This document shows, piece after piece, positions 8,987 to 16,902 of a stretch of 64,000 nucleotides of DNA. The notes beneath the pieces are model-generated. The model worked only from the letters and a program-made list of their open reading frames with translations. It did no database searches and was not told the origin of the DNA. Made by a program: the position numbers and the translations under genes. How positions within the stretch are numbered: the first letter of the stretch is position 1; each line of letters begins with the position of its first letter. This DNA is from Promineifilum sp. (GTDB lineage Bacteria; Chloroflexota; Anaerolineae; Promineifilales; Promineifilaceae), in NCBI GenBank assembly GCA_020634335.1, contig JACKBY010000005.1, forward strand, positions 1-64,000. The letters are read 5' to 3'.

Positions 8987-10576
8987 ATGAGCGTAGGCCA
9001 GGCAATCCTATTTACCCTCGTGGGCGGTGGCGTCGCCTTGTTGGCGGCTGCCCTCATCGCCCTCGCGGTATCTTCTTCTGTGCGCAAATCGACCCAACGC
9101 CAGTTGGAATCGCAATTGAAAGCACAGAAGGACTTGAATGACGAACAGATCCGCAATCTGAAATGGGCTTTGCAGGAAGGGCAACAGCAACAGCAGGAGT
9201 CGTTGGAGAAGATCATCCAGGAGCGCCCGCCCGAGCCGGCGCCGGTCATCGTCCAGGCCCCATCGCCCCCCAGCAACAACAATGGGCCCAACCCCGATTC
9301 GCTGGCCCTGCGCGAGCGGCTGGTGGCCGAAAAGAGCGCCCAGGGTGCCAATCTGCGCAAGGCCTATTTGCGCGGCCTCAACCTTGTCGGGGCCGATCTG
9401 CGCGACGCCAACCTGAAGCAGGCCGACCTGCAAGAGGCCGACCTGACGGAGGCCGATCTGCGCGGGGCGCAATTGGCCGAAGCCGATCTCAAGCGAGCCA
9501 CCTTCATCATGGCCCAGCTCGGCGGGGCCGATCTGCGTGGCGCGGACTTGAGCCACGCCATCTTCAACGGCGCCGATCTCCTCGGCGCCGACCTCAACCA
9601 GGCCGATCTATCCGGTATGCTGGTCGATGACGACACCCAAATGGACGTGAAGTGGCGGCTGGCCTGGGACATCGTCAACCACGGCGCGGCCGGGCGCGAC
9701 CTCAGCCGGGCCGACCTGCGCGACGTCGACCTGTGGGGCGTCGATTTGCGCGCCGCTCGCCTGTGGGAGGCCGACCTGTCCGGCGCGCGCCTCACGCGCG
9801 CCGACCTGCGCCGCGCCAAGCTGTGGAAGGCCCGGATCGACGACCAGACCCAGCTCGACGACAAGTGGCGTCTGACGTGGGAGATCGTCAATCAGGGCGC
9901 GGCCGGGCGCGACCTGCGCGAACTGGACCTGTCGGAGAGCGACCTCAGCCGCGCCGACCTCAGCCGCGCCAGCCTGACCAAAGCCAACCTGTCTAACGCC
10001 GATCTGAGCACCGCTGATCTGAGCGGGGCCAATCTGAGCGGGGCCAATCTGAGCCGGGCCACCCTGCTGGGCACGGACGCCCGCGAGGCTAACCTGAGCG
10101 GGGCCAGCCTCAACGGGGCCGACCTCACCCGCGCCGACTTCAGCCGGGCCAAAATGAGCTGGACCGATCTGCGCAATACCGTCATCTCCGAGATGACCCA
10201 CATCGATCCCAAGTGGCGGTTGGTGTGGGAGATCGTCAACCAGGGAGCCATGCAGCGCGACCTGAGCCGGGCCGACCTGGCCGGGGCCAATCTGCGCGAG
10301 GCCAACCTGAACGGCGCCGATTTGCGCGGGGCCAAGCTGTGGCTGGCCGACCTGGCCGGGGCCGACTTGCGCCGCGCCAACATGCGCAACACCGACCTGC
10401 GCGAGTCCAATCTCGTCGGGGCCGACCTGAGCGACACCAATCTACAGGACGCCAACCTGACCGGGGCGCGCTTCGACGCCGCCACGCGCTGGCCCATGGG
10501 CTTCGAGCCGGTCACCGCCGGCGCGCTGGCGCGGTCGAGCGTGCGCGCGGAACAGCAGCCGGAACCAATCGACTAG
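8987..10576 (+). CDS. Membrane-anchored pentapeptide-repeat protein
   Basis: A 529-residue protein with GGAGACT before the ATG. Residues 5-30 form one membrane segment (ILFTLVGGGVALLAAALIAL). A charged, Gln-rich coiled coil covers about 32-80 and a Pro-rich linker about 80-105. From about 120 onward are A(D/N)LxxA pentapeptide repeats, which fold as a right-handed beta-helix. Three inserts of about 30 residues interrupt the helix, each with KWRL-x-W-(D/E)-IVN-x-GA, near residues 220, 288 and 408. The repeats probably face the cytoplasm or periplasm as a binding scaffold; the partner is unknown. Confidence 0.85.
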   Translation: MSVGQAILFTLVGGGVALLAAALIALAVSSSVRKSTQRQLESQLKAQKDLNDEQIRNLKWALQEGQQQQQESLEKIIQERPPEPAPVIVQAPSPPSNNNGPNPDSLALRERLVAEKSAQGANLRKAYLRGLNLVGADLRDANLKQADLQEADLTEADLRGAQLAEADLKRATFIMAQLGGADLRGADLSHAIFNGADLLGADLNQADLSGMLVDDDTQMDVKWRLAWDIVNHGAAGRDLSRADLRDVDLWGVDLRAARLWEADLSGARLTRADLRRAKLWKARIDDQTQLDDKWRLTWEIVNQGAAGRDLRELDLSESDLSRADLSRASLTKANLSNADLSTADLSGANLSGANLSRATLLGTDAREANLSGASLNGADLTRADFSRAKMSWTDLRNTVISEMTHIDPKWRLVWEIVNQGAMQRDLSRADLAGANLREANLNGADLRGAKLWLADLAGADLRRANMRNTDLRESNLVGADLSDTNLQDANLTGARFDAATRWPMGFEPVTAGALARSSVRAEQQPEPID

Positions 10577-10620
10577 CCGCCCGGAGGCCCGACCGCCGGG
10601 CGAAGGAGTAGTAACCGTCT

Positions 10621-11286
10621 ATGTGTGGCCGTTTTGCCTTGGCCGCCACCGGGGAAGAGGTGGCGGAGCATTATCAGTTGTCTGAAATCCCCTTTGTCGT
10701 CCCCCGTTACAACATCGCCCCCACCCAGCCCGTGGCCGCCGTGCGTCTGAACGCGAGCGAGGCGCGGGAGTTCACGCACTTTCAATGGGGGTTGATCCCC
10801 TCATGGGCCAAGGACCCGTCGATGGGATCGCGAATGATCAACGCCCGCGCGGAGACAGTGGCCGACAAGCCGGCCTTTCGCGCCGCCTTCAAGCGCCGGC
10901 GCTGCTTGTTGCCGGCCACCGGCTTCTATGAATGGCGCAAGATGAACGGCCACAAGCAGCCCATGTACATCCGCGAGGCCGGCGGCGGGCTGGTGTCGCT
11001 GGCCGGGCTGTGGGAAGTGTGGCAGTCGGCCGACGGCGGCCAGCTGGAGACGTGCACTATCCTGACCACGACCGCCAACGCGCTGATGGAACCGATCCAC
11101 GACCGCATGCCCCTGATTCTCGATTCGCAGGATTACGACATGTGGCTGTCGCCCGACACCCCGGCCGACCAGCTCAACCACCTGCTGCGGCCGTTCGACC
11201 CGGCCCATCTGCTGGCCTATCCGGTCGGCACGGCCGTCAACAAGCCCCAGAACGACACCCCCGATATCATCGAACCCGTAAGATAA
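10621..11286 (+). CDS. SRAP-domain protein (YedK/HMCES family)
   Basis: A 221-residue protein starting MCGRFAL, with the catalytic Cys2 exposed after Met removal. RYNIAPTQPVAAV, WGLIPSWAKD and MINARAETVADKPAFR follow. Further on come CLLPATGFYEW (Glu) and IHDRMPLIL (the active-site His). SRAP proteins form a thiazolidine crosslink with abasic sites in single-stranded DNA and protect them during replication. The family is often linked to SOS genes, and a putative translesion cassette is elsewhere in the window. No SOS-type box was noticed upstream. Confidence 0.93.
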   Translation: MCGRFALAATGEEVAEHYQLSEIPFVVPRYNIAPTQPVAAVRLNASEAREFTHFQWGLIPSWAKDPSMGSRMINARAETVADKPAFRAAFKRRRCLLPATGFYEWRKMNGHKQPMYIREAGGGLVSLAGLWEVWQSADGGQLETCTILTTTANALMEPIHDRMPLILDSQDYDMWLSPDTPADQLNHLLRPFDPAHLLAYPVGTAVNKPQNDTPDIIEPVR

Positions 11287-11290
11287 AACA

Positions 11291-11418
11291 ATCTACAGAT
11301 TACACAGATTTCCCAGATAGGGAGGATTTATCCGCAGATTAGGCAGATTTATAAAAGGTAATCTGCCGAATCTGCGGATGATTTTTCCAAATCTGTGTTA
11401 TCTGTGTTATCTGTGGAT
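11291..11418. repeat. Large imperfect palindrome between convergent genes
   Basis: The left half carries ACAGATTACACAGATT and TCCGCAGATTAGGCAGATT. The right half carries the reverse complements (AATCTGCCGAATCTGCGGA and AATCTGTGTTATCTGTG) around a TATAAAAGG centre. The whole stretch can fold into a hairpin with arms near 58 bp. It lies between the converging SRAP and LysM genes and could block read-through both ways. Related wording recurs at 12652-12735, 23366-23390 and 51829-51855. Confidence 0.7.
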
Positions 11419-11427
11419 TCTCTTCTC

Positions 11428-12606
11428 CTAGTCGCCGATGCGTTCCAGCACCCAGTTGTCGAGGAACCAGCCGTTGTTGGCCGGGCCAAAGCGGTTGCGG
11501 AAAGACGCGCCCAGGCGCACCGTGCTCGCCTGGCTGACCGTGAACTCATAGCTGCGGCTGTTCTTCTGGCCGGGCGTCACCGACGACCAGTCTGTGCCGC
11601 CGTTGTCGTGGATGATGCGCACCTCGCCCGCGAGCGGGTCGGTGACGAAATCGCGCCGCCCGCCGGGGTAGTACTGGGCCACGATGTCGGGGAAGTAGTT
11701 GATCGTCATCCGGTAGCGGCCCGGCTGCAAGCCCACGTCCTGGAAGAAGTGGAAGATAGTCGGCGCATAGCCCTTGAAGGCCTTGAGCGTCTTGAAGCCG
11801 TCGAAGATGAACCAGTCCCACTCGGTCTCGGACAACTGGGCGCGGCTGACCACGCGAATCTCCGGCCGGGCGAAATTGCCGCCGGCGCCGGGCTGCAAGG
11901 TATTGGGGCCTTCATCGATGGCGACTTGCCACCCGTCGGGAATTTGCAGCTCGTTGTAGATGTAGTAGTGCCAGTCGCCCTCGAAGCTGGGGTTGGCGAA
12001 CAGGTTGATGCCGGCCGCGGCCGGGGGCGGCGTGGGCACGAGCGTCGGGGCCGGCGCGGCCGAACCGGGCGCGGACGCCGTCGGCGCGGCCCCGCCCGTC
12101 GTAGTGCCGGAGGCCGGCGGGGCGGCCGAGGCCGTCGCGCCGGGGATGAACAACTCCTGTCCGGCGATGATCAGCGAGGCGTTTGCCAGCTCGTTGGCGG
12201 CCACGATGTCGGCCATGGACACGTTGTAGATCAGGGAGATGCGGAACAGTGATTCGCCCGGCTGGATGACGTGGATGACGCCGCCCCCGACGGCCGTGCC
12301 GCCGGTGACGGGCGGCGTCGTCCCGGCCGGAACGGTGGCCGCCGGCGGCGGAACAGGTTGCCCCGCGGCCGGGCCGTCGACGTCGGGGATGACCAGTTCC
12401 TGCCCGGCGATAATCAGATTGGGATTGACGATGTTGTTGGCCTGCACGATGTCATCAACCGTCACGCCGAATTGCAGGGCGATGCGGAACAGCGAGTCGC
12501 CCGGTTGGATGACGTAGGTGGTGTCCGCGCGAACGACGCCGGCGGCCGCCAACAACAACAACAATGACAGCAGCAACAAGCCTGTGAAACGGTTTACGTA
12601 TTTCAT
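11428..12606 (-). CDS. Secreted protein with two LysM domains
   Basis: A 392-residue exported protein. Residues 1-27 form a signal peptide with a long Leu/Ala core ending in VVRA-DT. Two LysM domains follow (YVIQPGDSLFRIALQFGV near 31 and HVIQPGESLFRISLIYNV near 112). LysM domains bind GlcNAc-containing glycans such as peptidoglycan. A Pro/Thr/Ala linker (about 155-195) leads to a C-terminal beta-rich domain (NLFANPSFEGDWHYYIYN start, FLDNWVLERIGD end) resembling carbohydrate-binding jelly rolls. The role may be wall or sheath attachment; no catalytic motif is visible. Confidence 0.85.
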   Translation of the reverse strand: MKYVNRFTGLLLLSLLLLLAAAGVVRADTTYVIQPGDSLFRIALQFGVTVDDIVQANNIVNPNLIIAGQELVIPDVDGPAAGQPVPPPAATVPAGTTPPVTGGTAVGGGVIHVIQPGESLFRISLIYNVSMADIVAANELANASLIIAGQELFIPGATASAAPPASGTTTGGAAPTASAPGSAAPAPTLVPTPPPAAAGINLFANPSFEGDWHYYIYNELQIPDGWQVAIDEGPNTLQPGAGGNFARPEIRVVSRAQLSETEWDWFIFDGFKTLKAFKGYAPTIFHFFQDVGLQPGRYRMTINYFPDIVAQYYPGGRRDFVTDPLAGEVRIIHDNGGTDWSSVTPGQKNSRSYEFTVSQASTVRLGASFRNRFGPANNGWFLDNWVLERIGD

Positions 12607-12651
12607 ATATCGATTCTTTCCTCTAATAGTACAGGGTCACAAAAGGAATTT

Positions 12652-12735
12652 GATCCGCAATCGGCGCAGATTTAAGAAAACATCTGCATCATCTGCGGAT
12701 CATCCCTCTTCGAAATCTGTGAGCTCTGTGAATTC
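12652..12735. repeat. Hairpin repeat of the ATCTGCG family
   Basis: GATCCGCAATCGGCGCAGAT (12652-12671) pairs with CATCTGCATCATCTGCGGATC ending near 12701 around an AT-rich loop. AATCTGTGAGCTCTGTGAATTC follows. It lies between the divergent LysM and membrane-protein genes. Confidence 0.55.
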
Positions 12736-12876
12736 TTGCTCCATCCACTCCAACCAAGCCGAAATTATCTATAGCATCGCCTTCCGGCGCAACCACTGTT
12801 CATCTACGGTTGGCCGACGCCGGGCGATATGGAATAATCAACCGACGATGAAGCGGGCACAAGAAATGAGGTAGCT

Positions 12877-13353
12877 ATGGTCAAACAAGCGGCCGAAGTC
12901 GATCTGAGACCGCCGCCCCGGCGGCCGTTCGGGGTCTACGTCCTGGTGGTGCTGCTGTTGCTGGGTGTGTTCGCGGCTGCGCTGGAGATAGCGCGGGCGC
13001 GTACCGAGTTGTTGGGCTTCTGGGCCACGGCCGAGGAGCTGCTGCGCGACCGCAGCGGCCTGGTCTCCCTGGCCGACCGGCTGTTTGTCGATCCCGATGT
13101 CCTGACGGTCGTCAACGGCCTGATCATTACCGTCTGGGTGCTGGTCATCATCGGCATGTGGCTGTTGCAGCGCTGGGCCTGGCTGGTGCTGATGATCGCC
13201 ACCGGCGTCACCCTTACCTTTGCCCTCTATCGCTATTTCGAGGGCCAACCCGACTACTTCGGCATGCTGGTCAACGTGGCCGTCGCCTTCTATCTCAACG
13301 ACCGCAACGTGCAGCACGCCTATGCCCGGCGGTCGCCGGTGGAGCCTGCATGA
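12877..13353 (+). CDS. Small polytopic membrane protein
   Basis: A 158-residue protein with about four hydrophobic segments: residues 18-38 (VYVLVVLLLLGVFAAAL), about 78-100 (LIITVWVLVIIGMWLL), 104-120 and a weaker one near 128-142. The N-terminus is short and cytoplasm-like. Its TGA overlaps the ATG of the next gene (ATGA), so the two are co-translated. No family is recognised with confidence. Confidence 0.7.
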   Translation: MVKQAAEVDLRPPPRRPFGVYVLVVLLLLGVFAAALEIARARTELLGFWATAEELLRDRSGLVSLADRLFVDPDVLTVVNGLIITVWVLVIIGMWLLQRWAWLVLMIATGVTLTFALYRYFEGQPDYFGMLVNVAVAFYLNDRNVQHAYARRSPVEPA

Positions 13354-15146
13354 ACGACCTGGAACTGTTGCGCCGCCACGAGCCGATCATCTACTACACG
13401 ACCGGCGAGATGTTCTATCCGCGGGCGGTGAACGAGTATGTGCGCCACAGCAGCCTGTGGGAAGTCGACGCGCGCGGCAAGGCGCGCGAGCTGGTCGCCG
13501 ATGGCGCGCTGACGGTGGAGTCGCTGGCCGAATACGACGAAATCCCCGCCGGCCACGCGCTGTTTCTGCGCTTCGTGCCGGAGCCGCTGCGTCCGCTGGA
13601 GTTCCAGCAGTGGCTCAACCGGCCGGGGCGGGTGCGTTTCCGGACACCGGGCCGGCTGGCCCGCGTGCCCCTGCTGTCGCGCATCGGCGATGCCTTCTTC
13701 GATTTGTCGCTGGCCGTGCGCGGCGTGGTGCCCGGCGGCACGGCCGCCGCGGCCGAGGTGCGCATGCGAACCGCCGACAAGCGCGACGGCCGCAACGTCT
13801 ACTATGGCCGCGTCCTGCACCAGGGCGGTTGGATCGTTCTCCACTACATCTACTTCTACCCCATGAACAACTGGCGCTCCGGCTTCTTTGGCGTCAACGA
13901 CCACGAAGCCGACTGGGAGCAAGCCTTTGTCTACCTCTACCGCGCCGCCGACGGCGAACTTCGCCCGCAATGGGTGGCTTTGGCTTCCCACGACTTCCAC
14001 GGCGACGATCTGCGCCGCCGCTGGGACGATCCGGCCCTGACGAAAGAAGGCGAACACCCGGTCATCTACGCCGGCGCGGGTTCCCACGCCGCCTATTTCG
14101 AGAGCGGCGACTACATCATGGGCATCGAGCCGAAATGGTTGACGCCGGTCAAGGACGCCTTCTACGGCTTGCGCCGCTTCTGGATGGAAACGCTGAAACA
14201 GGGCGAAAACGAGGAGCTGACCGAGAAAGTCGGCGCGTTGCTCAGCGTCCCCTTCGTCGATTACGCGCGCGGCGACGGGGTCGTCATCGGCCCCCGCAAG
14301 GCCAAATCGTGGACGCCCATCCTCATCTCCGAGCAAGACGGCTGGGTCAGCCGCTATCGCGGCCTGTGGGGGCTGGACACGCGCGACCGGCTGGGCGGCG
14401 AGCGCGCCCCGGCCGGGCCCATGTATGATCGGTCGGGAGCCATCCGCCAGACGTGGTACGACCCGCTGGGCTGGGCCGGCATCGACAAGCTGTTCCCGCC
14501 GTCGATCTTGCCGGTCGAGATCGACGAACGCATCAACGCTGTGGAGGATCAGTTGGCGGCCCTGGACGGCGTGATCGAAAGCGAGCGCGAAAAGCTGCGC
14601 GTGCTGGCTCTCGATCTGGAGGCCTTGCGCGCGGCCGAACATCTCAGCAGCGTCCACCAGACCAAGGAAAAGCAACTTCAGACCCAGCAAATGGAGTTTC
14701 AGGCTTTGGTGCGCCGCCAGGTCGATCTGGGCGAGACGCGGCAGGCGCTGCTGGAGTATCAGGGGCGCATCGCTGCCGGTGATCCCGGCCCGCCGACGGC
14801 CCACATCCGCCACGCCCACCGGCCGCTTCCGACCGGCGAGCAACATCGCTTTATGGAAGTATGGGCGGCCATCAGCGGGGCGCTGGCCCTGCTGGGCTTC
14901 GGCTATCTGGTCATCTACCGGCCCCCCTACTGGATACTGCTGGTCATCATCGTGGCCGTGACCTTCGGTTTTATCGACGCCCTGGCCCGCGGCAACTCCG
15001 ACCGCTATCTGGCCGGGTTGACGGTGGCCCTGGCCCTTGTCAATGGCCTGATCCTCTTCGTCGAATTCTGGCAGATCGCCCTCATCCTGCCCCTGGCCTT
15101 GCTGGTCATCTTCATGCTGCGCGACAACCTGCGCGAGCTGCGCTAG
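13350..15146 (+). CDS. Vps62-like protein with coiled coil and C-terminal membrane segments
   Basis: A 598-residue protein starting at the ATG that overlaps the previous stop. LHYIYFYPMNNW and GVNDHEADWEQAFVYLY (about residues 165-195) recall the Vps62/necrosis-inducing-like fold, where the acidic-His cluster binds metal. HPVIYAGAGSHAAYFESGDY follows. A predicted coiled coil spans about 390-480. Four hydrophobic segments occupy about 500-590, after which the protein ends RDNLRELR. The large domain thus precedes a membrane anchor. Its biochemical role is unknown; the upstream membrane protein is a probable partner. Confidence 0.7.
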   Translation: MNDLELLRRHEPIIYYTTGEMFYPRAVNEYVRHSSLWEVDARGKARELVADGALTVESLAEYDEIPAGHALFLRFVPEPLRPLEFQQWLNRPGRVRFRTPGRLARVPLLSRIGDAFFDLSLAVRGVVPGGTAAAAEVRMRTADKRDGRNVYYGRVLHQGGWIVLHYIYFYPMNNWRSGFFGVNDHEADWEQAFVYLYRAADGELRPQWVALASHDFHGDDLRRRWDDPALTKEGEHPVIYAGAGSHAAYFESGDYIMGIEPKWLTPVKDAFYGLRRFWMETLKQGENEELTEKVGALLSVPFVDYARGDGVVIGPRKAKSWTPILISEQDGWVSRYRGLWGLDTRDRLGGERAPAGPMYDRSGAIRQTWYDPLGWAGIDKLFPPSILPVEIDERINAVEDQLAALDGVIESEREKLRVLALDLEALRAAEHLSSVHQTKEKQLQTQQMEFQALVRRQVDLGETRQALLEYQGRIAAGDPGPPTAHIRHAHRPLPTGEQHRFMEVWAAISGALALLGFGYLVIYRPPYWILLVIIVAVTFGFIDALARGNSDRYLAGLTVALALVNGLILFVEFWQIALILPLALLVIFMLRDNLRELR

Positions 15147-15199
15147 TACACTGCTGCCCACCGGGAACAGGGCTGGCGCGCATTCTCCCGACGGCCGGG

Positions 15200-15919
15200 C
15201 TACTGCCCCGGCGGTGCCGGTCCGTCGGCCAGATTGTTGACCGCCAGCGCCACTAGCGATTCGGTCAGCGCGTTGTCGGGCGGCGTCGCGCCGGCATAGG
15301 TCGAGTGGCTCACGCCGATGACGATGTGGTCTTGCCGCACCTTGATCATGTGCGTCAGCAGCGAGCCGCTCACGGGCGACTCCGTGTCGAGCACGGCCGC
15401 GAATCCGGCGTCCCCATAGGCCGGAAAGTCCAGCGGCGAGAAGGTCGCCGCCGTGGCCCCGCCGCCCTCCCCGATGGTGAACTCGGCGCACGCCTCGGCC
15501 GCGGCCCGCATGTCGGCCAGCGCCGCCGCTGCTTCCTCGGCCGTGGGATAGATGACGTACTCGACGTGGACACTGGGTAACCCTTCCAGATGGCGATAGC
15601 CGACCGTGGCAATGCCCACACTGCGAGCCGGCAGATCCTGGCAGGCAAAGCGGTAGGTGTCGCCCGGCTGAGGACGGCGCGTCTCAAAGTCGGGGGCCGG
15701 GTTCATCACCCAGTCGGCGGGCACGGCCGCCTCGCGCGGCAGCAACAGCACGTAGTTCGCGCCGACGCGCGTCGCGGCGCGAACAGGCGCGGCCGTCGGC
15801 GCGGCCGTGGGTGCATCGGTCGCGGCCGCCACGGCCGTAGGGGCGACGAACGACGCAGGCCCCGGCGGCCCCACCGCCCGCCCACAGCCCACCAACAGCA
15901 AAGCCAATACCCACACCAT
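15200..15919 (-). CDS. Lipoprotein of unknown function
   Basis: Start chosen at the ATG at 15919 because MVWVLALLLVGCGRAV is a short lipoprotein signal with lipobox LVGC. Longer in-frame starts would translate REP-like repeats. The 239-residue product has an Ala/Thr/Pro linker (about 28-50) and then a compact domain with DWVMNPAPDFETRRPQPGDT and a YVIYPTAEEAAAALADM helix. No known family. It should sit on the outer face of the membrane. Confidence 0.7.
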   Translation of the reverse strand: MVWVLALLLVGCGRAVGPPGPASFVAPTAVAAATDAPTAAPTAAPVRAATRVGANYVLLLPREAAVPADWVMNPAPDFETRRPQPGDTYRFACQDLPARSVGIATVGYRHLEGLPSVHVEYVIYPTAEEAAAALADMRAAAEACAEFTIGEGGGATAATFSPLDFPAYGDAGFAAVLDTESPVSGSLLTHMIKVRQDHIVIGVSHSTYAGATPPDNALTESLVALAVNNLADGPAPPGQ

Positions 15920-15920
15920 C

Positions 15921-16206
15921 GTGGGACGATTCTCCCGAATCGTCCCCTTCTCCCAGATCACCGTGGGACGATTCTCCCGAATCGTCCTCTTCTCCCAGAT
16001 CACCGTGGGACGATTCTCCCGAATCGTCCTCTTCTCATCCCCCCTCAAGGCGAGTCTGAAGGAGTTGACGAGTCCGGAGGGTCGCTCAATGCGGACGATT
16101 CTGGAGAATCGTCCCACGAGTCCGGAGACCCGTCCCACGAGTATGGAGAACCGTCCCACGAGTATGGGGGGGTGCTCAATGCGGACGATTCGGGAGAATC
16201 GTCCCA
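15921..16206. repeat. REP-like palindromes, two clusters
   Basis: Three 42-bp units start at 15921, 15963 and 16005. Each holds a hairpin with 9-bp arms GGACGATTC and GAATCGTCC around a TCCC loop. A second cluster (16091-16206) holds two more full palindromes in inverted context, at about 16092 and 16182, plus half-copies reading CGTCCCACGAG. The array is directly 3' of, and overlaps, the REP-associated transposase gene. Confidence 0.9.
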
Positions 16207-16872
16207 CGATGGGGAGCCTGTAGATTCGTCCGACAATGCTTTGCAATACGTCCACGGCCACTCCTGCCATTCTTTGACCAATCCAGCCTTCACCGGATTA
16301 TAGACCACATAATGCCGGATACGCAGCCATTCCGCCGCATCGCGCACCACGTGGTCATAGCTCTCATGTTGCCAGAATGAGCCACTGCGGCCGAGCTGCC
16401 GGTTGGCCTTGTTGGCTGTGTATCCTTTCAGAGAGTGCATGATGTCCGTCAGGGCGTGATACCGCTCGCCGTCAATCGCTAACGGGGTCAACACCACGTG
16501 CACATGGTTGCTCATGAGGCAATAACAGTCCAGATCGTAGCGCCGGCCGTTCAGGAAGTGGAGCGACGAGGCGACCAGCGACGCGATCTCCGGCCGGCGC
16601 AACCAATGCGGGCCTTCCCGATTGGTGTCCAGCATCTTGTCCCACCGGCCGAACAGCCGGCGTTGCTCCTCATAGGCCAGCCGAGCGCGCTCCGGGCCGC
16701 GCGGCATGTGGGCCAGCCGGCGCTCCACCGCCTCCCCCTCGGCCAGCAATTGCGCCACCACGTGCTGGGGCAGTGAGCCGGCCAGGCGGTAGGTCACGAA
16801 AAGCATCGCCCCCGGCGGCTGGATGTGTGGCAGGTGCCGGCGATAAAAGGGTTTGTAGATCAGAGGATTCAT
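16045..16872 (-). CDS. REP-associated tyrosine transposase (RAYT, Y1 family)
   Basis: A 275-residue IS200/Y1-type transposase. The metal-binding HxH is in MSNHVHVVLTPL (about residues 121-132). The catalytic Tyr is in SFWQHESYDHVVRD (near 172). RIRHYVVYNPVKAGLV is typical of RAYT proteins, which cut and process single-stranded REP hairpins. About 60 C-terminal residues, rich in SWDDSPESSAL-like units, are encoded by REP-like repeat DNA and are not part of the usual fold. Repeat growth at the 3' end has apparently extended the reading frame. Confidence 0.9.
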   Translation of the reverse strand: MNPLIYKPFYRRHLPHIQPPGAMLFVTYRLAGSLPQHVVAQLLAEGEAVERRLAHMPRGPERARLAYEEQRRLFGRWDKMLDTNREGPHWLRRPEIASLVASSLHFLNGRRYDLDCYCLMSNHVHVVLTPLAIDGERYHALTDIMHSLKGYTANKANRQLGRSGSFWQHESYDHVVRDAAEWLRIRHYVVYNPVKAGLVKEWQEWPWTYCKALSDESTGSPSWDDSPESSALSTPPYSWDGSPYSWDGSPDSWDDSPESSALSDPPDSSTPSDSP

Positions 16873-16902
16873 GGCGCGCTGTTCCCCGCTCGGGTTCCGA
16901 TG

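Noticed and set aside
13320..15491. 723-codon minus-strand frame opposite the Vps62-like gene
   Set aside because: Low-complexity Gly/Arg/Asp translation without domains; it mirrors a supported gene.
15921..16206. CRISPR array
   Set aside because: Units are palindromic with almost identical spacers, next to a RAYT gene; no cas genes.
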